Shown here: positions 1 through 7,851 of the stretch, piece after piece
Position numbering within the stretch: position 1 is the stretch's first letter
Layout of the letters: each line of letters starts with the position of its first letter
Assembly (NCBI GenBank): GCA_947451925.1
Contig: CANGAW010000016.1
Span: 1 to 49,885 of the forward strand
DNA length: 49,885 nucleotides
Reading direction: 5' to 3'
Origin: Burkholderiales bacterium
Lineage (GTDB): Bacteria; Pseudomonadota; Gammaproteobacteria; Burkholderiales; Burkholderiaceae_D
Made by a program: the position numbers and the translations under genes
Notes under the pieces: model-generated
Database searches by the model: none
Told to the model about the DNA's origin: nothing
Seen by the model: the letters and a program-made list of their open reading frames with translations, nothing else

Positions 1-744
1 ATCAAAGGCAATGGGGCCGCGATAAAACGCATTGGCCCCCTTGCGCGCCACCGCCTTCAGTACGCTGGCCAGGGCCGGGTTTTTCAATAAGCTACCGACT
101 GGCAGTGCTTGCCCATCGCGATAAAAATACGCCCGCGCCGCGGGCTGAGAGCGCAAGTCCTGATTGCCCGCAATTTGCGCATGCAAGCGCGGCGAAACCG
201 GAAAGCCGGCTTCTGCCAGACGAATAGCGGGGGCAAACAAGCGCGCCCAGGGCAGTTTGCCGTGCCGGCTATGTGCCAGCTCCAGCGCTCGCAATACACC
301 CGGCACACCCACCGACTGGCCGCTATTGACCGCATCGGCAAAACTGATCACCCTGCCCCCGGCCACGAAGCGGTCTGGCATGGCCAGAGCTGGCGCGGTT
401 TCACGGCCGTCATAGCTGCGTATGCGTTTTTGCTTGTGGTCGAACACCAGCAAAAATGCGCCGCCGCCAATGCCTGAGGACTGCGGCTCGACCAGATTGA
501 GCACCATTTGCATCGCAATGGCCGCATCGACCGCACTGCCCCCTTCCGCCAGCACCTGACGACCCGCCTCGGTGGCCAGCGGGTTAGCTGAAGCAGCCAT
601 GAAATGACGGGCCTTGACTAATGGCTTACTCCGCGACGCAGTCGCGGCTTCAGGGTTGGCGTCCGCCTGCAGCTGGGCCAAAGCGGGCGCGACACAACAG
701 GCAGAGAAGAGCAGAATCAGCAACCGGGATAGCAAGCGAGTCAT
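1..744 (-). CDS. ggt: Gamma-glutamyltransferase, N-terminal part (gene cut by window start)
   Basis: The first 248 codons read without a stop and run off the window edge. They begin with a signal peptide of about 24 residues ending ALAQ, so the product should be periplasmic. The conserved N-terminal GGT region follows: an ANPLATEAG stretch, GGSAVDAAIA, the SSGIGGGAF segment and DGRETAP, whose Arg corresponds to the substrate carboxylate-binding Arg of the family. GGT enzymes cleave the gamma-glutamyl bond of glutathione and related amides. The autocatalytic Thr and the small subunit would lie beyond the window, so integrity cannot be judged. The gene is divergent from motB across a gap of about 180 bp. 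The family assignment is secure; substrate preference is not known. Confidence 0.9.
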   Translation of the reverse strand, partial: MTRLLSRLLILLFSACCVAPALAQLQADANPEAATASRSKPLVKARHFMAASANPLATEAGRQVLAEGGSAVDAAIAMQMVLNLVEPQSSGIGGGAFLLVFDHKQKRIRSYDGRETAPALAMPDRFVAGGRVISFADAVNSGQSVGVPGVLRALELAHSRHGKLPWARLFAPAIRLAEAGFPVSPRLHAQIAGNQDLRSQPAARAYFYRDGQALPVGSLLKNPALASVLKAVARKGANAFYRGPIAFD

Positions 745-836
745 GATGGCTTGGTGACGTTTCGATAGAGTAAGATGTACGGTATTATCTGGCATAAAAA
801 AAATCAGGGTAAAAGTGTTTTTTCCGAATGAAGCGG

Positions 837-863
837 TCAACTTCAGCGCATTCGTGCCGATAC
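837..863 (+). promoter_or_regulatory. Possible sigma-28 (FliA) promoter of motB
   Basis: TCAACTTC (837-844), 11 nt, then GCCGATAC (856-863) resembles the flagellar class 3 consensus TAAAGTTT-N11-GCCGATAA, matching 5 of 8 and 7 of 8 positions. It lies 63 nt before the motB ATG. A similarly placed element precedes motA, which raises confidence. The -35 half is weak on its own. Confidence 0.45.
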
Positions 864-925
864 CTTGTCTGATGCTGGTTGATGCAGTGTTTCATTTTGC
901 TTAATGGTTTGCGGGGCAGGTAAAA

Positions 926-1912
926 ATGGCTGAAGAAGCCCAGGACAAAAATTCGGCTGAAGCAGGAAAACCGGCAGAGGCCGAAGTTCCTTCTCTGCCG
1001 CCCATCATCCTCAAAAAGAAGATTGATGGCGACCATGCCGGCGGCCACGGCGGCGCATGGAAAATTGCGCTGGCCGACATGATGACGGCGATGATGGCCT
1101 TCTTCCTGCTGATGTGGCTGCTGGGTGCGACCACCGAAGCCCAGCGCAAGAGTGTTGCTGACTATTTCAAGCCGACCTCGCACAGTAACGTCAAACTCAG
1201 CGAACTGGCCGGCACCGGCGGCACCATGGGCGGCCACTCCATTCTTGACCCGGACGGCATGCCCAACACGGGCCAGAGCACGTCGATGCTCAAACGCGTG
1301 TCACCGCGCTCGGAAGCGGGCAAATCAACCGATAGCGGCGCGACCAAAAACGACCAGAATGACAAGAGCGCAAGTGACTTGTCCGAACTGGAAAGGCAGC
1401 GCATCGCCGCCGAAGCCGATCAGCAAAATTTCGACAAGCTGGAAAAAGAAGTCAAAGACAAGCTGGCGCAAAACAAGCAGCTCGAAAAAATCAAGGATCA
1501 GGTGCATTTCATCCGCGAAAAAGAAGGCCTGCGGATTGAAATTATCGACAAGGCCGATTTCTCGATGTTTGGCCTCGGCACCAATCGCATGCAGCCCAAA
1601 GCCGAAGCATTGATTCGGGAAGTGGCCAAATCGGTCGCCAATATGCCGAACAAAATTGCCGTGCGCGGCCACACCGACAGCCTGGCATTTTCAGAAGCGG
1701 GTCGCAATAACTGGTCGCTTTCCGGCGAACGTGCCGAAAGTACCCGCCGCATGATGGAAGCCGTGGGCTTACCCGATGCGCGCTTTGCCCGTATCGAAGG
1801 GGTAGCCGACACCGTACCGTTTAATGCCAGCGATCCGGCCGATCCGCGCAACCGGCGCATCAGTATCACCATGCTGTACCAAGGTGGCGCCGAACCGGAC
1901 AAAGCGCGCTAG
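926..1912 (+). CDS. motB: Flagellar motor stator protein MotB
   Basis: The 328-residue product has the MotB layout: a charged cytoplasmic N-terminus, one membrane helix at about 45-66 (WKIALADMMTAMMAFFLLMW) carrying the proton-binding Asp51 (Asp32 in E. coli), a long plug/linker, and a C-terminal OmpA-like peptidoglycan-binding domain with RGHTDS at about 247-252 and the NWSLSGERA helix. MotB anchors the stator to peptidoglycan and forms the proton channel with MotA. AGGT lies four bases before the ATG. Unusually, no motA is adjacent; a MotA gene lies 31 kb away at 32416-33279 on the other strand. A secreted Ala/Pro-rich protein gene follows after 29 bp and is probably co-transcribed. Confidence 0.92.
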   Translation: MAEEAQDKNSAEAGKPAEAEVPSLPPIILKKKIDGDHAGGHGGAWKIALADMMTAMMAFFLLMWLLGATTEAQRKSVADYFKPTSHSNVKLSELAGTGGTMGGHSILDPDGMPNTGQSTSMLKRVSPRSEAGKSTDSGATKNDQNDKSASDLSELERQRIAAEADQQNFDKLEKEVKDKLAQNKQLEKIKDQVHFIREKEGLRIEIIDKADFSMFGLGTNRMQPKAEALIREVAKSVANMPNKIAVRGHTDSLAFSEAGRNNWSLSGERAESTRRMMEAVGLPDARFARIEGVADTVPFNASDPADPRNRRISITMLYQGGAEPDKAR

Positions 1913-1941
1913 GACCCAACCAGAACAATGCGGAATCAGCG

Positions 1942-2715
1942 ATGCGAATGATAAAAAATATACTGACCGTAGGCAGCCTTTTGATTTGCAGCCCGCTGTT
2001 GCAGGCACAAGTCACGGCACCGAATACAGCGGCCAAGCCAAGCTTGAATGCGGCTGATGCCGCCACCATAGCGGCGGCAACGGCAACCGCACTAGCGGCG
2101 TCGCAAGCTGCAAGCCAGGCCACCTCGCAGACAAACGCACAGGCCGCCATTCCTGCCGCAGGAAAAATCAAAACACCACTGGGCACAGCGCCCGCAGCAG
2201 CGAAACCTGCGGCGGCGGCCCCAACGCCGGCAACAGACAAAACAAATAACGCCGCCAAAGGGCCCGAAAAGCCTGCTGAGCCAGCAGCCAAACCGACATT
2301 CGCAGCAACGCCAGCAAAAGCTGCGGCCGAACCAGCAAAAACGGCAGAGGCTGCACCTGCTCCTCCCGAGAAGGCGGTTGGTGCCGTAAAAATTGCGAAA
2401 GGACCGCAGCCCTGCCCGGTGTCTGAATTCAGGGCACTTGGCATGGAAACCGGCGACCCGCTCAAACGGCGTACCAGTGCGCTGGAATGGCTGGCGAAAA
2501 AAGGCAAACAATGTTCCGCTGAAAAACTGGTCGCGATCCGCAATAACCGTTCGCAGTGGATGGGTTCGGCCGACTCCACCACCGTTGCCGCTGCGGTGGA
2601 TTCACTACTGGAAGCCAATGCTGAAGGCAATCCGCAGATTCTGAATTTACTCTACGGGACAGTGCAACCGCCACCTAAAGCACCTGACGAAAAAAAACCG
2701 GGCGGGAAAAAATAA
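1942..2715 (+). CDS. Ala/Pro-rich exported protein of unknown function, downstream of motB
   Basis: This 257-residue protein is not recognised as a named family. It has an N-terminal signal peptide (about residues 1-22, ending LQAQ) and then a low-complexity Ala/Pro/Lys/Thr-rich stretch of about 130 residues that looks like a flexible periplasmic linker. A compact C-terminal segment from about 150 to 240 contains two Cys residues (CPVSEF and GKQCSAEK), which could form a disulfide. The last 15 residues are rich in Pro and Lys. It starts 29 bp after motB with no terminator between, so co-transcription is likely and a role near the stator or cell wall is possible. That role is inferred only from position. 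Confidence 0.75.
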   Translation: MRMIKNILTVGSLLICSPLLQAQVTAPNTAAKPSLNAADAATIAAATATALAASQAASQATSQTNAQAAIPAAGKIKTPLGTAPAAAKPAAAAPTPATDKTNNAAKGPEKPAEPAAKPTFAATPAKAAAEPAKTAEAAPAPPEKAVGAVKIAKGPQPCPVSEFRALGMETGDPLKRRTSALEWLAKKGKQCSAEKLVAIRNNRSQWMGSADSTTVAAAVDSLLEANAEGNPQILNLLYGTVQPPPKAPDEKKPGGKK

Positions 2716-2771
2716 AGCGGGGGGTGCGTTATTTATTGCCGCGAAAAATTGTCTTATTTTGTGTCGTGAAA

Positions 2772-2936
2772 AAAGACGCTGGGTCCCGACTTTCATCGGG
2801 AGAGTAGTGGGGAATTCGGACTGCATGCAGTCCGCCCACGCAGCAGTCATCACATGCAGGTGACGACACTAGGGATTGAGGCGCTCTTCACACTACTGCC
2901 GTCGTCCCGATGAAAATCGGGACCCAGCGTCTTTCG
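2772..2936. repeat. Composite REP-like element (two inverted REP hairpins with a spacer)
   Basis: The left part (2772-2805) is AAAGACGCTGGGT plus a hairpin with arms TCCCGA and TCGGGA. The right part (2893-2935) is the reverse orientation: CCGTC, arms GTCCCGAT and ATCGGGAC, then CCAGCGTCTTT. The spacer holds a perfect 16-bp palindrome (GGACTGCATGCAGTCC) and a CATCAC...GTGACG hairpin. A near-identical spacer and right end recur at 41219-41346. The whole sits in the gap of about 275 bp between the motB downstream gene and the ParA gene. No other gene is visible in that gap. Confidence 0.85.
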
Positions 2937-2989
2937 TGAATGACGAAAAATATTTTTTCATCAAAGCCAATACATCGTGATGTTCAAAA

Positions 2990-3859
2990 TCAAAGATCAC
3001 GGCCCTTGACCAGAAACGATGGAATCACCGAGCGGATACGGCTGGATGCAGACGTGACTTTGCTATCGTTGGCCGCAGTTCTGACGACAGGATTCGGACT
3101 GGCATTACGGATCGCACGAAAACGATCGAGGATGGATCCACTGACATTTTGATGCGCGGGCGCACGTGCAGTTTTGTCCGCACGGCCGGATTCAAGCTGG
3201 CCAAGCTGTTCAACGGCCTGGCCAAATTCAACGAAGTTGTCGCGAATGCTGTCCTGGGTGGTCATGACAAAATATTCGGAGCCGAAAAAATCATTCGCTT
3301 CGGCGCTATACATGACCGGCGGCGAGAGAAAAAATTCGGCGCTGAAGGACTTGGAAAAAATACTTTCGTAGGTCGCCAGATTATCGACCCGGCTAGGGAC
3401 AACGACCAGTTTGGGGGCAACGCGCACACGCGAATTGAAGATAAACGAAAAGCGGCCGATAAATTCCAGAGTGCTGTCGAGTTCGACCCGCGACAAGGAA
3501 CTGGGCACCAGCACCAGATCAAACTCAAACAAAAATTCCGGCGGCAGCACATCGGTCCAGGTCAGGTCGGCAATCACTACCTCGCTATTATTGGCCATTG
3601 ATTTTCTCAGTGCGTCTTTGGCCTTCAATAAAGCATTGCCCGAGCCACTGGCATTAGGCAGGTCAATGGTCTGACAGCTGATGCCGACCGGGTAGGCTTT
3701 TTTCACCCATTTGCCTGAGGTGGCCTGATGATCGAAATCAATCAGTGCGGTTTTTTTTCCAGAAGTATGGGCAAAATAAGCAGCCAGATTTGCAGAAATC
3801 GTGCTTTTTCCAACCCCGCCTTTTTGACTGGTAATCAAAATTTTCAGCGTGGAGTTCAT
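2990..3859 (-). CDS. ParA/MinD-family ATPase (orphan)
   Basis: The 289-residue product carries the deviant Walker A motif KGGVGKST at residues 13-20, with the signature Lys13, and the ALIDFDHQ switch at about 38-45. This places it in the ParA/Soj/MinD class of ATPases that position DNA or protein complexes. ATG at 3859 is chosen over an in-frame GTG at 3862 because AGAGGA lies at proper spacing for the ATG. No ParB gene or parS-like site is visible, and the C-terminal third is Ser/Arg-rich with no known domain. It is divergent from two small genes of unknown function. Its cargo cannot be stated; it could position a polar or flagellar structure rather than the chromosome. Confidence 0.85.
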   Translation of the reverse strand: MNSTLKILITSQKGGVGKSTISANLAAYFAHTSGKKTALIDFDHQATSGKWVKKAYPVGISCQTIDLPNASGSGNALLKAKDALRKSMANNSEVVIADLTWTDVLPPEFLFEFDLVLVPSSLSRVELDSTLEFIGRFSFIFNSRVRVAPKLVVVPSRVDNLATYESIFSKSFSAEFFLSPPVMYSAEANDFFGSEYFVMTTQDSIRDNFVEFGQAVEQLGQLESGRADKTARAPAHQNVSGSILDRFRAIRNASPNPVVRTAANDSKVTSASSRIRSVIPSFLVKGRDL

Positions 3860-4006
3860 CACATTCCTCTATTTTGGCTGCAAACCATTGAATTTTTAGG
3901 ATTTTTTGGCAATTTTATTGCCCGCAAGAAAAGTTTGCCATACTATTGCAGAATAGTACAGAACGTGAGCCAAATACTTTGTCAAGATCCTTTAAAGAAT
4001 CTGCCT

Positions 4007-4462
4007 ATGAGCGATAGCCCGGAAAAAATGCCTATGCGGCGCTTTGAACCCAAACTTGGATGGAGCGAGGCCTCGGCGCCCGTGGTTCAGGTCAAGGAAT
4101 TAATTGATCTGCCAGCCGATGTACTGGACTCCGGCGAGAAATTGTCGGCAGAGGCGCTGATTAATCTCGGTGAGTCAATTCAGGATGTTTTCGACAATCT
4201 GAAAATCAATGACCCGCGCTTGCAGGCCTGGACCCAGATCCACGCCACCATTCGTCTGATAGGCGGCAAAATCCAGGAGAAAAAATCACTGGAAGAGTTA
4301 CATGCCGTGTTGACATCAGAAATTGAAAGCCTGCGCAGCCTCGCCACCGAGATGGTGATCGGTGCCTACAAAAATGAATTGGAAGTGCTGGCAACAGCGA
4401 ACTTGCGGGTGAAGGTAGCCGAAGCGCTGAATGACAAATTGCTTAACGTGCTGAAAAATTAA
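4007..4462 (+). CDS. Hypothetical alpha-helical protein
   Basis: A 151-residue protein with no signal peptide or membrane helix. It is predicted from composition to be mostly helical, with Leu/Glu/Lys heptad-like stretches at about 45-150. ATG 4007 (MSDSPEKMP) is chosen because the longer open frame upstream runs back into the divergent ParA gene, and the region before 4007 looks like a promoter gap. It is followed after 3 bp by a small membrane protein gene, so the two form an operon. The pair diverges from the ParA-like ATPase, so a shared role such as an adaptor for ParA is possible but is only a guess from position. Confidence 0.65.
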   Translation: MSDSPEKMPMRRFEPKLGWSEASAPVVQVKELIDLPADVLDSGEKLSAEALINLGESIQDVFDNLKINDPRLQAWTQIHATIRLIGGKIQEKKSLEELHAVLTSEIESLRSLATEMVIGAYKNELEVLATANLRVKVAEALNDKLLNVLKN

Positions 4463-4465
4463 ACA

Positions 4466-4849
4466 ATGAAATCCCGCATGCCACGCTTACTTTCCCTGCT
4501 GTTGCTGGCGAACTGGCTGACGCTTGTCAGCGTTTTTGCGCTGACGGTCAAAGCCCGCGGCAACGTGCGCTGGTGGCAAAGCCTGAACTGGAGCAGCTGG
4601 TTAAGCGACCTGGCCGGTTTGATCAAACTCGAAGCTATTCCGGCCGGCAGTGTCTGGATTGTGTGGGGACTTTCAAGCTGCCTGTTGGGCCTGATCTGGC
4701 TCAAACACCGCGCAGACCGGCCTGCCAGACAGAACACATTTGCGGCGCAGGAAAAAAAAGAACCCGTTGGACTACACAGCTTGCTCGATACCGATCCTGT
4801 ACTGAATGAAAAAATCTTGCGTCTGCATCGCTCTTTAGAAGAAATCTGA
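4466..4849 (+). CDS. Small membrane protein of unknown function
   Basis: A 127-residue protein with two hydrophobic segments, about 7-27 (LLSLLLLANWLTLVSVFAL) and about 62-80 (VWIVWGLSSCLLGLIWL), separated by a Trp-rich stretch. A hydrophilic tail of about 45 residues follows. No family was recognised. It begins 3 bp after the preceding gene and is very probably translated with it. It ends 24 bp before the convergent carbonic anhydrase gene, with no clear terminator between. Confidence 0.65.
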   Translation: MKSRMPRLLSLLLLANWLTLVSVFALTVKARGNVRWWQSLNWSSWLSDLAGLIKLEAIPAGSVWIVWGLSSCLLGLIWLKHRADRPARQNTFAAQEKKEPVGLHSLLDTDPVLNEKILRLHRSLEEI

Positions 4850-4873
4850 GCAGATCAAATAAATAAGTACAGA

Positions 4874-5620
4874 TCAGGGAAACAGCACCTGCACCCGACG
4901 GCCATTTAATGGCTGCACAGGTCGCGCATTCATTTTGTAGAGTTTCTTGAAGGCCGCCAGCTGGCTGTAAGAAATTTCAATCGGCGTTTTCATCACATGC
5001 CATTTCACTTCCTCGCTGCAGGGCGGCGTGGTCAGCGATCCCGTAAAAGCATAGTAGGTCGGGTCTGAGGTCAGCAGGTCGGCAGGATTAAACGTGTCGA
5101 TGGCTTTGGTCTGGTCTGTCAATTGAGGCAGGTTGTCGAAGACAGGTTTTAACGCCGCATTTTCTTTTCCCAGCTTGAACATAATCGCCACCACAGCCAG
5201 CTTGCTGTCGCCGGCTTTGTGCACCAGATGCGCGACCATGTGCTGAGCCATGCTGTCGATTTTTTCTTCGCTTGGCGTGTGAAAATGAAACTGCACCAGT
5301 TTGTATTCCATGCCGTCAAAGCGCGCCGTGCCAGACGCTGGCAGATTAACCTGAATGGTGTGGCCGTTATTGACCAGCTCTGCCGGGCCTGGCGTGTAGC
5401 TAAACAATAGCGGCTTGAGTCCGCCTTTTTCGGCCTGACGGGTTTCAATATTAATCGGTGACTGCCGTTTGCCCAGCGCGCAGGCTTTAAAAGCCGGATC
5501 CATACTGCCCCAGCCACCCGGCCCATGCTCGCCTTCGTATTCCCAATGCGGTCCGGCAGCCAGTGCGGTCGACGCCGCCAGCGCGCTCATCATGAACACC
5601 AACGCAAATTTTTTCAGCAT
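4874..5620 (-). CDS. Alpha-class carbonic anhydrase, periplasmic
   Basis: The 248-residue product begins with a signal peptide (about 1-22, ending ALAA) and then a complete alpha-carbonic anhydrase domain. The zinc ligands are visible as His112 and His114 in QFHFHTPSEE and His131 in MVAHLVHKA. The GSLTTPPCSE segment forms the substrate pocket, and Cys47 (KACALGKRQSPIN) and Cys201 (PPCSEE) are placed to form the conserved disulfide of bacterial alpha enzymes. It hydrates CO2 to bicarbonate in the periplasm. AGGAG lies seven bases before the ATG. The gene stands alone between unrelated genes, so no pathway partner is suggested. Confidence 0.95.
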   Translation of the reverse strand: MLKKFALVFMMSALAASTALAAGPHWEYEGEHGPGGWGSMDPAFKACALGKRQSPINIETRQAEKGGLKPLLFSYTPGPAELVNNGHTIQVNLPASGTARFDGMEYKLVQFHFHTPSEEKIDSMAQHMVAHLVHKAGDSKLAVVAIMFKLGKENAALKPVFDNLPQLTDQTKAIDTFNPADLLTSDPTYYAFTGSLTTPPCSEEVKWHVMKTPIEISYSQLAAFKKLYKMNARPVQPLNGRRVQVLFP

Positions 5621-5711
5621 TACATTTCTCCTGCACGTGAAAACGGATTACCAAAATTTAGCCTGAAAATCAGCTTGTCATCTAATCTATTCGACCGATG
5701 TAAGCTGATCT

Positions 5712-6458
5712 TTAGCGGGCACTGACCCAACCGGCTTGCAGCCAATGTCCGTAGCGACTTGAAAATGGCCAGTAAATCAAATGATTCGCGGTGCCGACGG
5801 GGAAGATACCCGAAGTCAGGTGATCCATCCACACCCCGCAGGCGCCGGCTTGCTGCAGCATCAGCCTGTGCAAAGGGTCGTCACAGAGCTGCGCCGCACA
5901 AAGTCCCTCTGTCGTCACCTCGGCTTTTAACAAAGACACCGTTTGTGCCGGCTTTGCAGCAAGTGCTACCGGCCCGGAAAACAAATCATGCACACTGCCC
6001 CAGTCGCGGCCTTGCAAACGACGGGACAAATCATTGAGTTCGGCTTCGGCCTGATCCTGATCGGCCAGCCGAAAGCGATGCTGGCCCAGCACATTATCAA
6101 AACAGATGGAAGCCTGGGGAAAAGCGGCGAGCAAGTTGTCGAGTCCGGCGATGCCGTCAACCCTTTGAAAATACAGTGCGGTACGACTGCGTCGCAAACT
6201 CAGACCATGATTGAGCCGGAACAGCAGCGGCGCCAGAGGATCGAGATCGACCACATCAATGCGTTCAAAGCGCTGCAGCCATGCTGCCGGCATCATCCAT
6301 CCGGCGCTGCCACCGATGAGCAGCAAATGCCTGAAACGGGGTTGGGTTGCTGCCAGCCAGCCGGCGATCAGGCCGCTGGTAGCGCGCCAGCGAAGGCGGC
6401 GGCGCAGCGCCCGCCAGTGCCAGCGCAAGCCGCCGGTTGTTTCAACGCCGGCAGACAT
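5712..6458 (-). CDS. SAM-dependent methyltransferase-fold protein (spermidine synthase-like)
   Basis: The 248-residue product shows the start of a Rossmann-type SAM-binding fold: LLLIGGSAGW (motif I with a Gly-rich turn), then a second strand ending in acid, VVDLDPLAP. This is the pattern of spermidine synthase-like proteins. The N-terminal 30 residues are Arg-rich (WRALRRRLRWR). Catalytic residues for a specific reaction are not evident. ATG 6458 (MSAGVETTGG) is chosen because it gives a 17-bp overlap with the upstream adhesin-E-like gene; a longer frame would overlap that gene by more than 100 bp. The substrate is unknown. Confidence 0.65.
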   Translation of the reverse strand: MSAGVETTGGLRWHWRALRRRLRWRATSGLIAGWLAATQPRFRHLLLIGGSAGWMMPAAWLQRFERIDVVDLDPLAPLLFRLNHGLSLRRSRTALYFQRVDGIAGLDNLLAAFPQASICFDNVLGQHRFRLADQDQAEAELNDLSRRLQGRDWGSVHDLFSGPVALAAKPAQTVSLLKAEVTTEGLCAAQLCDDPLHRLMLQQAGACGVWMDHLTSGIFPVGTANHLIYWPFSSRYGHWLQAGWVSAR

Positions 6459-6834
6459 CGTCGAGAATGCCGCGTATCGGCGTATCCGGCGGCACCGGAC
6501 TCCAGTCCTGCAGCATGCCCATTTTGCTGATCTCGTTACCACCCAACATAGAACCACTGAAGAAGGTCATGTGAATGATGCGGGCTTTTTTCTGCGGGCA
6601 GTCCAGTTGCAGCATCGAGCGTGTGGAGCGATAGATTTTGCGGTTCTGGTCCATCTGCGGTGAGCCGTAGTCCATCATGCTCCAGACTTCGCGATGGCCG
6701 TTGACGCTGGCAATGGTGGCGCGATCAATATAAAAATTACCGTTGGCGAAATAGCCAACACGGCTCCATTCGGCCTGTGCGCTGGCGGTCAACACCAGCA
6801 GCAGCAAGCCCATCCATCGACAATTTTTTATCAT
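6442..6834 (-). CDS. Surface-adhesin E-like exported protein
   Basis: A 130-residue protein with a signal peptide (about 1-21, ending ASAQA) and a single small domain. The order of motifs is WSRVGYF, FYIDRATI, REVWSMMDYG, YRSTRSMLQLDC, DWSPVPPDTP and a closing DDVCRR. This matches the adhesin-E-like family found widely in betaproteobacteria as small secreted proteins. The two Cys residues (QLDC and DVCRR) fit the conserved disulfide. Adhesin function is known only for the Haemophilus member, so a role here is uncertain. The gene overlaps the next gene by 17 bp, so the two are probably translationally coupled. Confidence 0.7.
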   Translation of the reverse strand: MIKNCRWMGLLLLVLTASAQAEWSRVGYFANGNFYIDRATIASVNGHREVWSMMDYGSPQMDQNRKIYRSTRSMLQLDCPQKKARIIHMTFFSGSMLGGNEISKMGMLQDWSPVPPDTPIRGILDDVCRR

Positions 6835-6857
6835 TGAGTTGATTTAGAAATGCAGGT

Positions 6858-7775
6858 TTACCAAAAAATCAGCCACAGCAAGCCAAAAATTAATGCCCAT
6901 TTGACGACGTAATACAGGCTGCGCGAATAAGCCTTGAGTCGTTTGCCCTGCATCCGGACTTTGTAGCCGTAATAAAAAAAGACATTCAGTCCACCGATCG
7001 ATTCGCCTTCGACATTTTGCGAAGACGCCGCGGCCATTATGTATTTGGCAAACAGGCGATTGAACCAGCGCATGGGTGCGGTCCACAATGGCCGCTCGAT
7101 ATCGCAAAACAGCACGACCCGCTGCTGATCCGTTTTGTTGGCCGCGTGGTGAATGAAGGTCTCGTCAAACATGACGGCTTCGCCATCGCGCCAGTGGTAA
7201 TGCAGACCATCAACCTCAATGAAACAGGCCGGGTCATTCGGCGTAACCAGCCCGAGGTGATAGCGCAAGGAACCGGCATACGGGTCGCGGTGGCGCACCA
7301 GCGTGGCGCCCGGTGGCAGCGACGCAAACATCGCCGCCTTAACGCTGGGAATTTGCTTGAGCAAAGCCAGTGTTTGCGGACATTTTTCCATCGCCGAGGC
7401 CAGATCGCGGCCGTACCAAGTCAGATAAAAACGCTTCCAGCCGGTGCGAAAGAAAGAATTGAAACCGATGTCGTTGTAATCCGTGGCGGCGCGAATCTGG
7501 CCATCTTCAGCCAGCGCCATCGCTTCGTCCCGAATGATTTGCCAGTTTTTCTGCAGCGGCAACAGCGCGGGAAACTCCGAAGTATCGATATAGACCGAGC
7601 GCTTAGTGCGGGAAAACAGATACATCAGCGCATTGACTGGCGCGATCAGCACGGTGAAGTCCGTCAGCGAGCGCAACAGCCCGAAACGTAACTTGCCGCG
7701 GAAATGGGCAAACAGCGCAGACCCGATAAAAATCAACAATACCCAATGGCGCAAGGCCAATTCCGGCAAAACCAT
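6858..7775 (-). CDS. lpxO: Lipid A 2-hydroxylase LpxO (aspartyl/asparaginyl beta-hydroxylase family)
   Basis: The 305-residue product has an N-terminal membrane segment (about 10-24), a second one at about 40-55 and a C-terminal one, flanking a cytoplasmic Fe(II)/2-oxoglutarate dioxygenase domain. The iron ligands fit His162-x-Asp164 in LVRHRDPYAGSLRYH and a His in FIHHAANKT (209/210), with Arg219 for 2-oxoglutarate. This motif set is typical of LpxO, which 2-hydroxylates a secondary acyl chain of lipid A. ATG 7775 is used because GGAG lies at good spacing; an in-frame TTG at 7796 has no better site. The gene runs with the minus-strand genes but has its own gaps on both sides. Confidence 0.85.
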   Translation of the reverse strand: MVLPELALRHWVLLIFIGSALFAHFRGKLRFGLLRSLTDFTVLIAPVNALMYLFSRTKRSVYIDTSEFPALLPLQKNWQIIRDEAMALAEDGQIRAATDYNDIGFNSFFRTGWKRFYLTWYGRDLASAMEKCPQTLALLKQIPSVKAAMFASLPPGATLVRHRDPYAGSLRYHLGLVTPNDPACFIEVDGLHYHWRDGEAVMFDETFIHHAANKTDQQRVVLFCDIERPLWTAPMRWFNRLFAKYIMAAASSQNVEGESIGGLNVFFYYGYKVRMQGKRLKAYSRSLYYVVKWALIFGLLWLIFW

Positions 7776-7851
7776 GCAAGGCTCCAAACTTTTCAAGTTT
7801 GCATAGTGTAATCCACTCTTTCGATCGCGCTTCTATTCCTGCCTGTATTCC

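Noticed and set aside
3728..4006. An upstream extension of the helical protein gene
   Set aside because: The extension overlaps the divergent ParA-like gene and reads through what should be the promoter gap; ATG 4007 is the better start.
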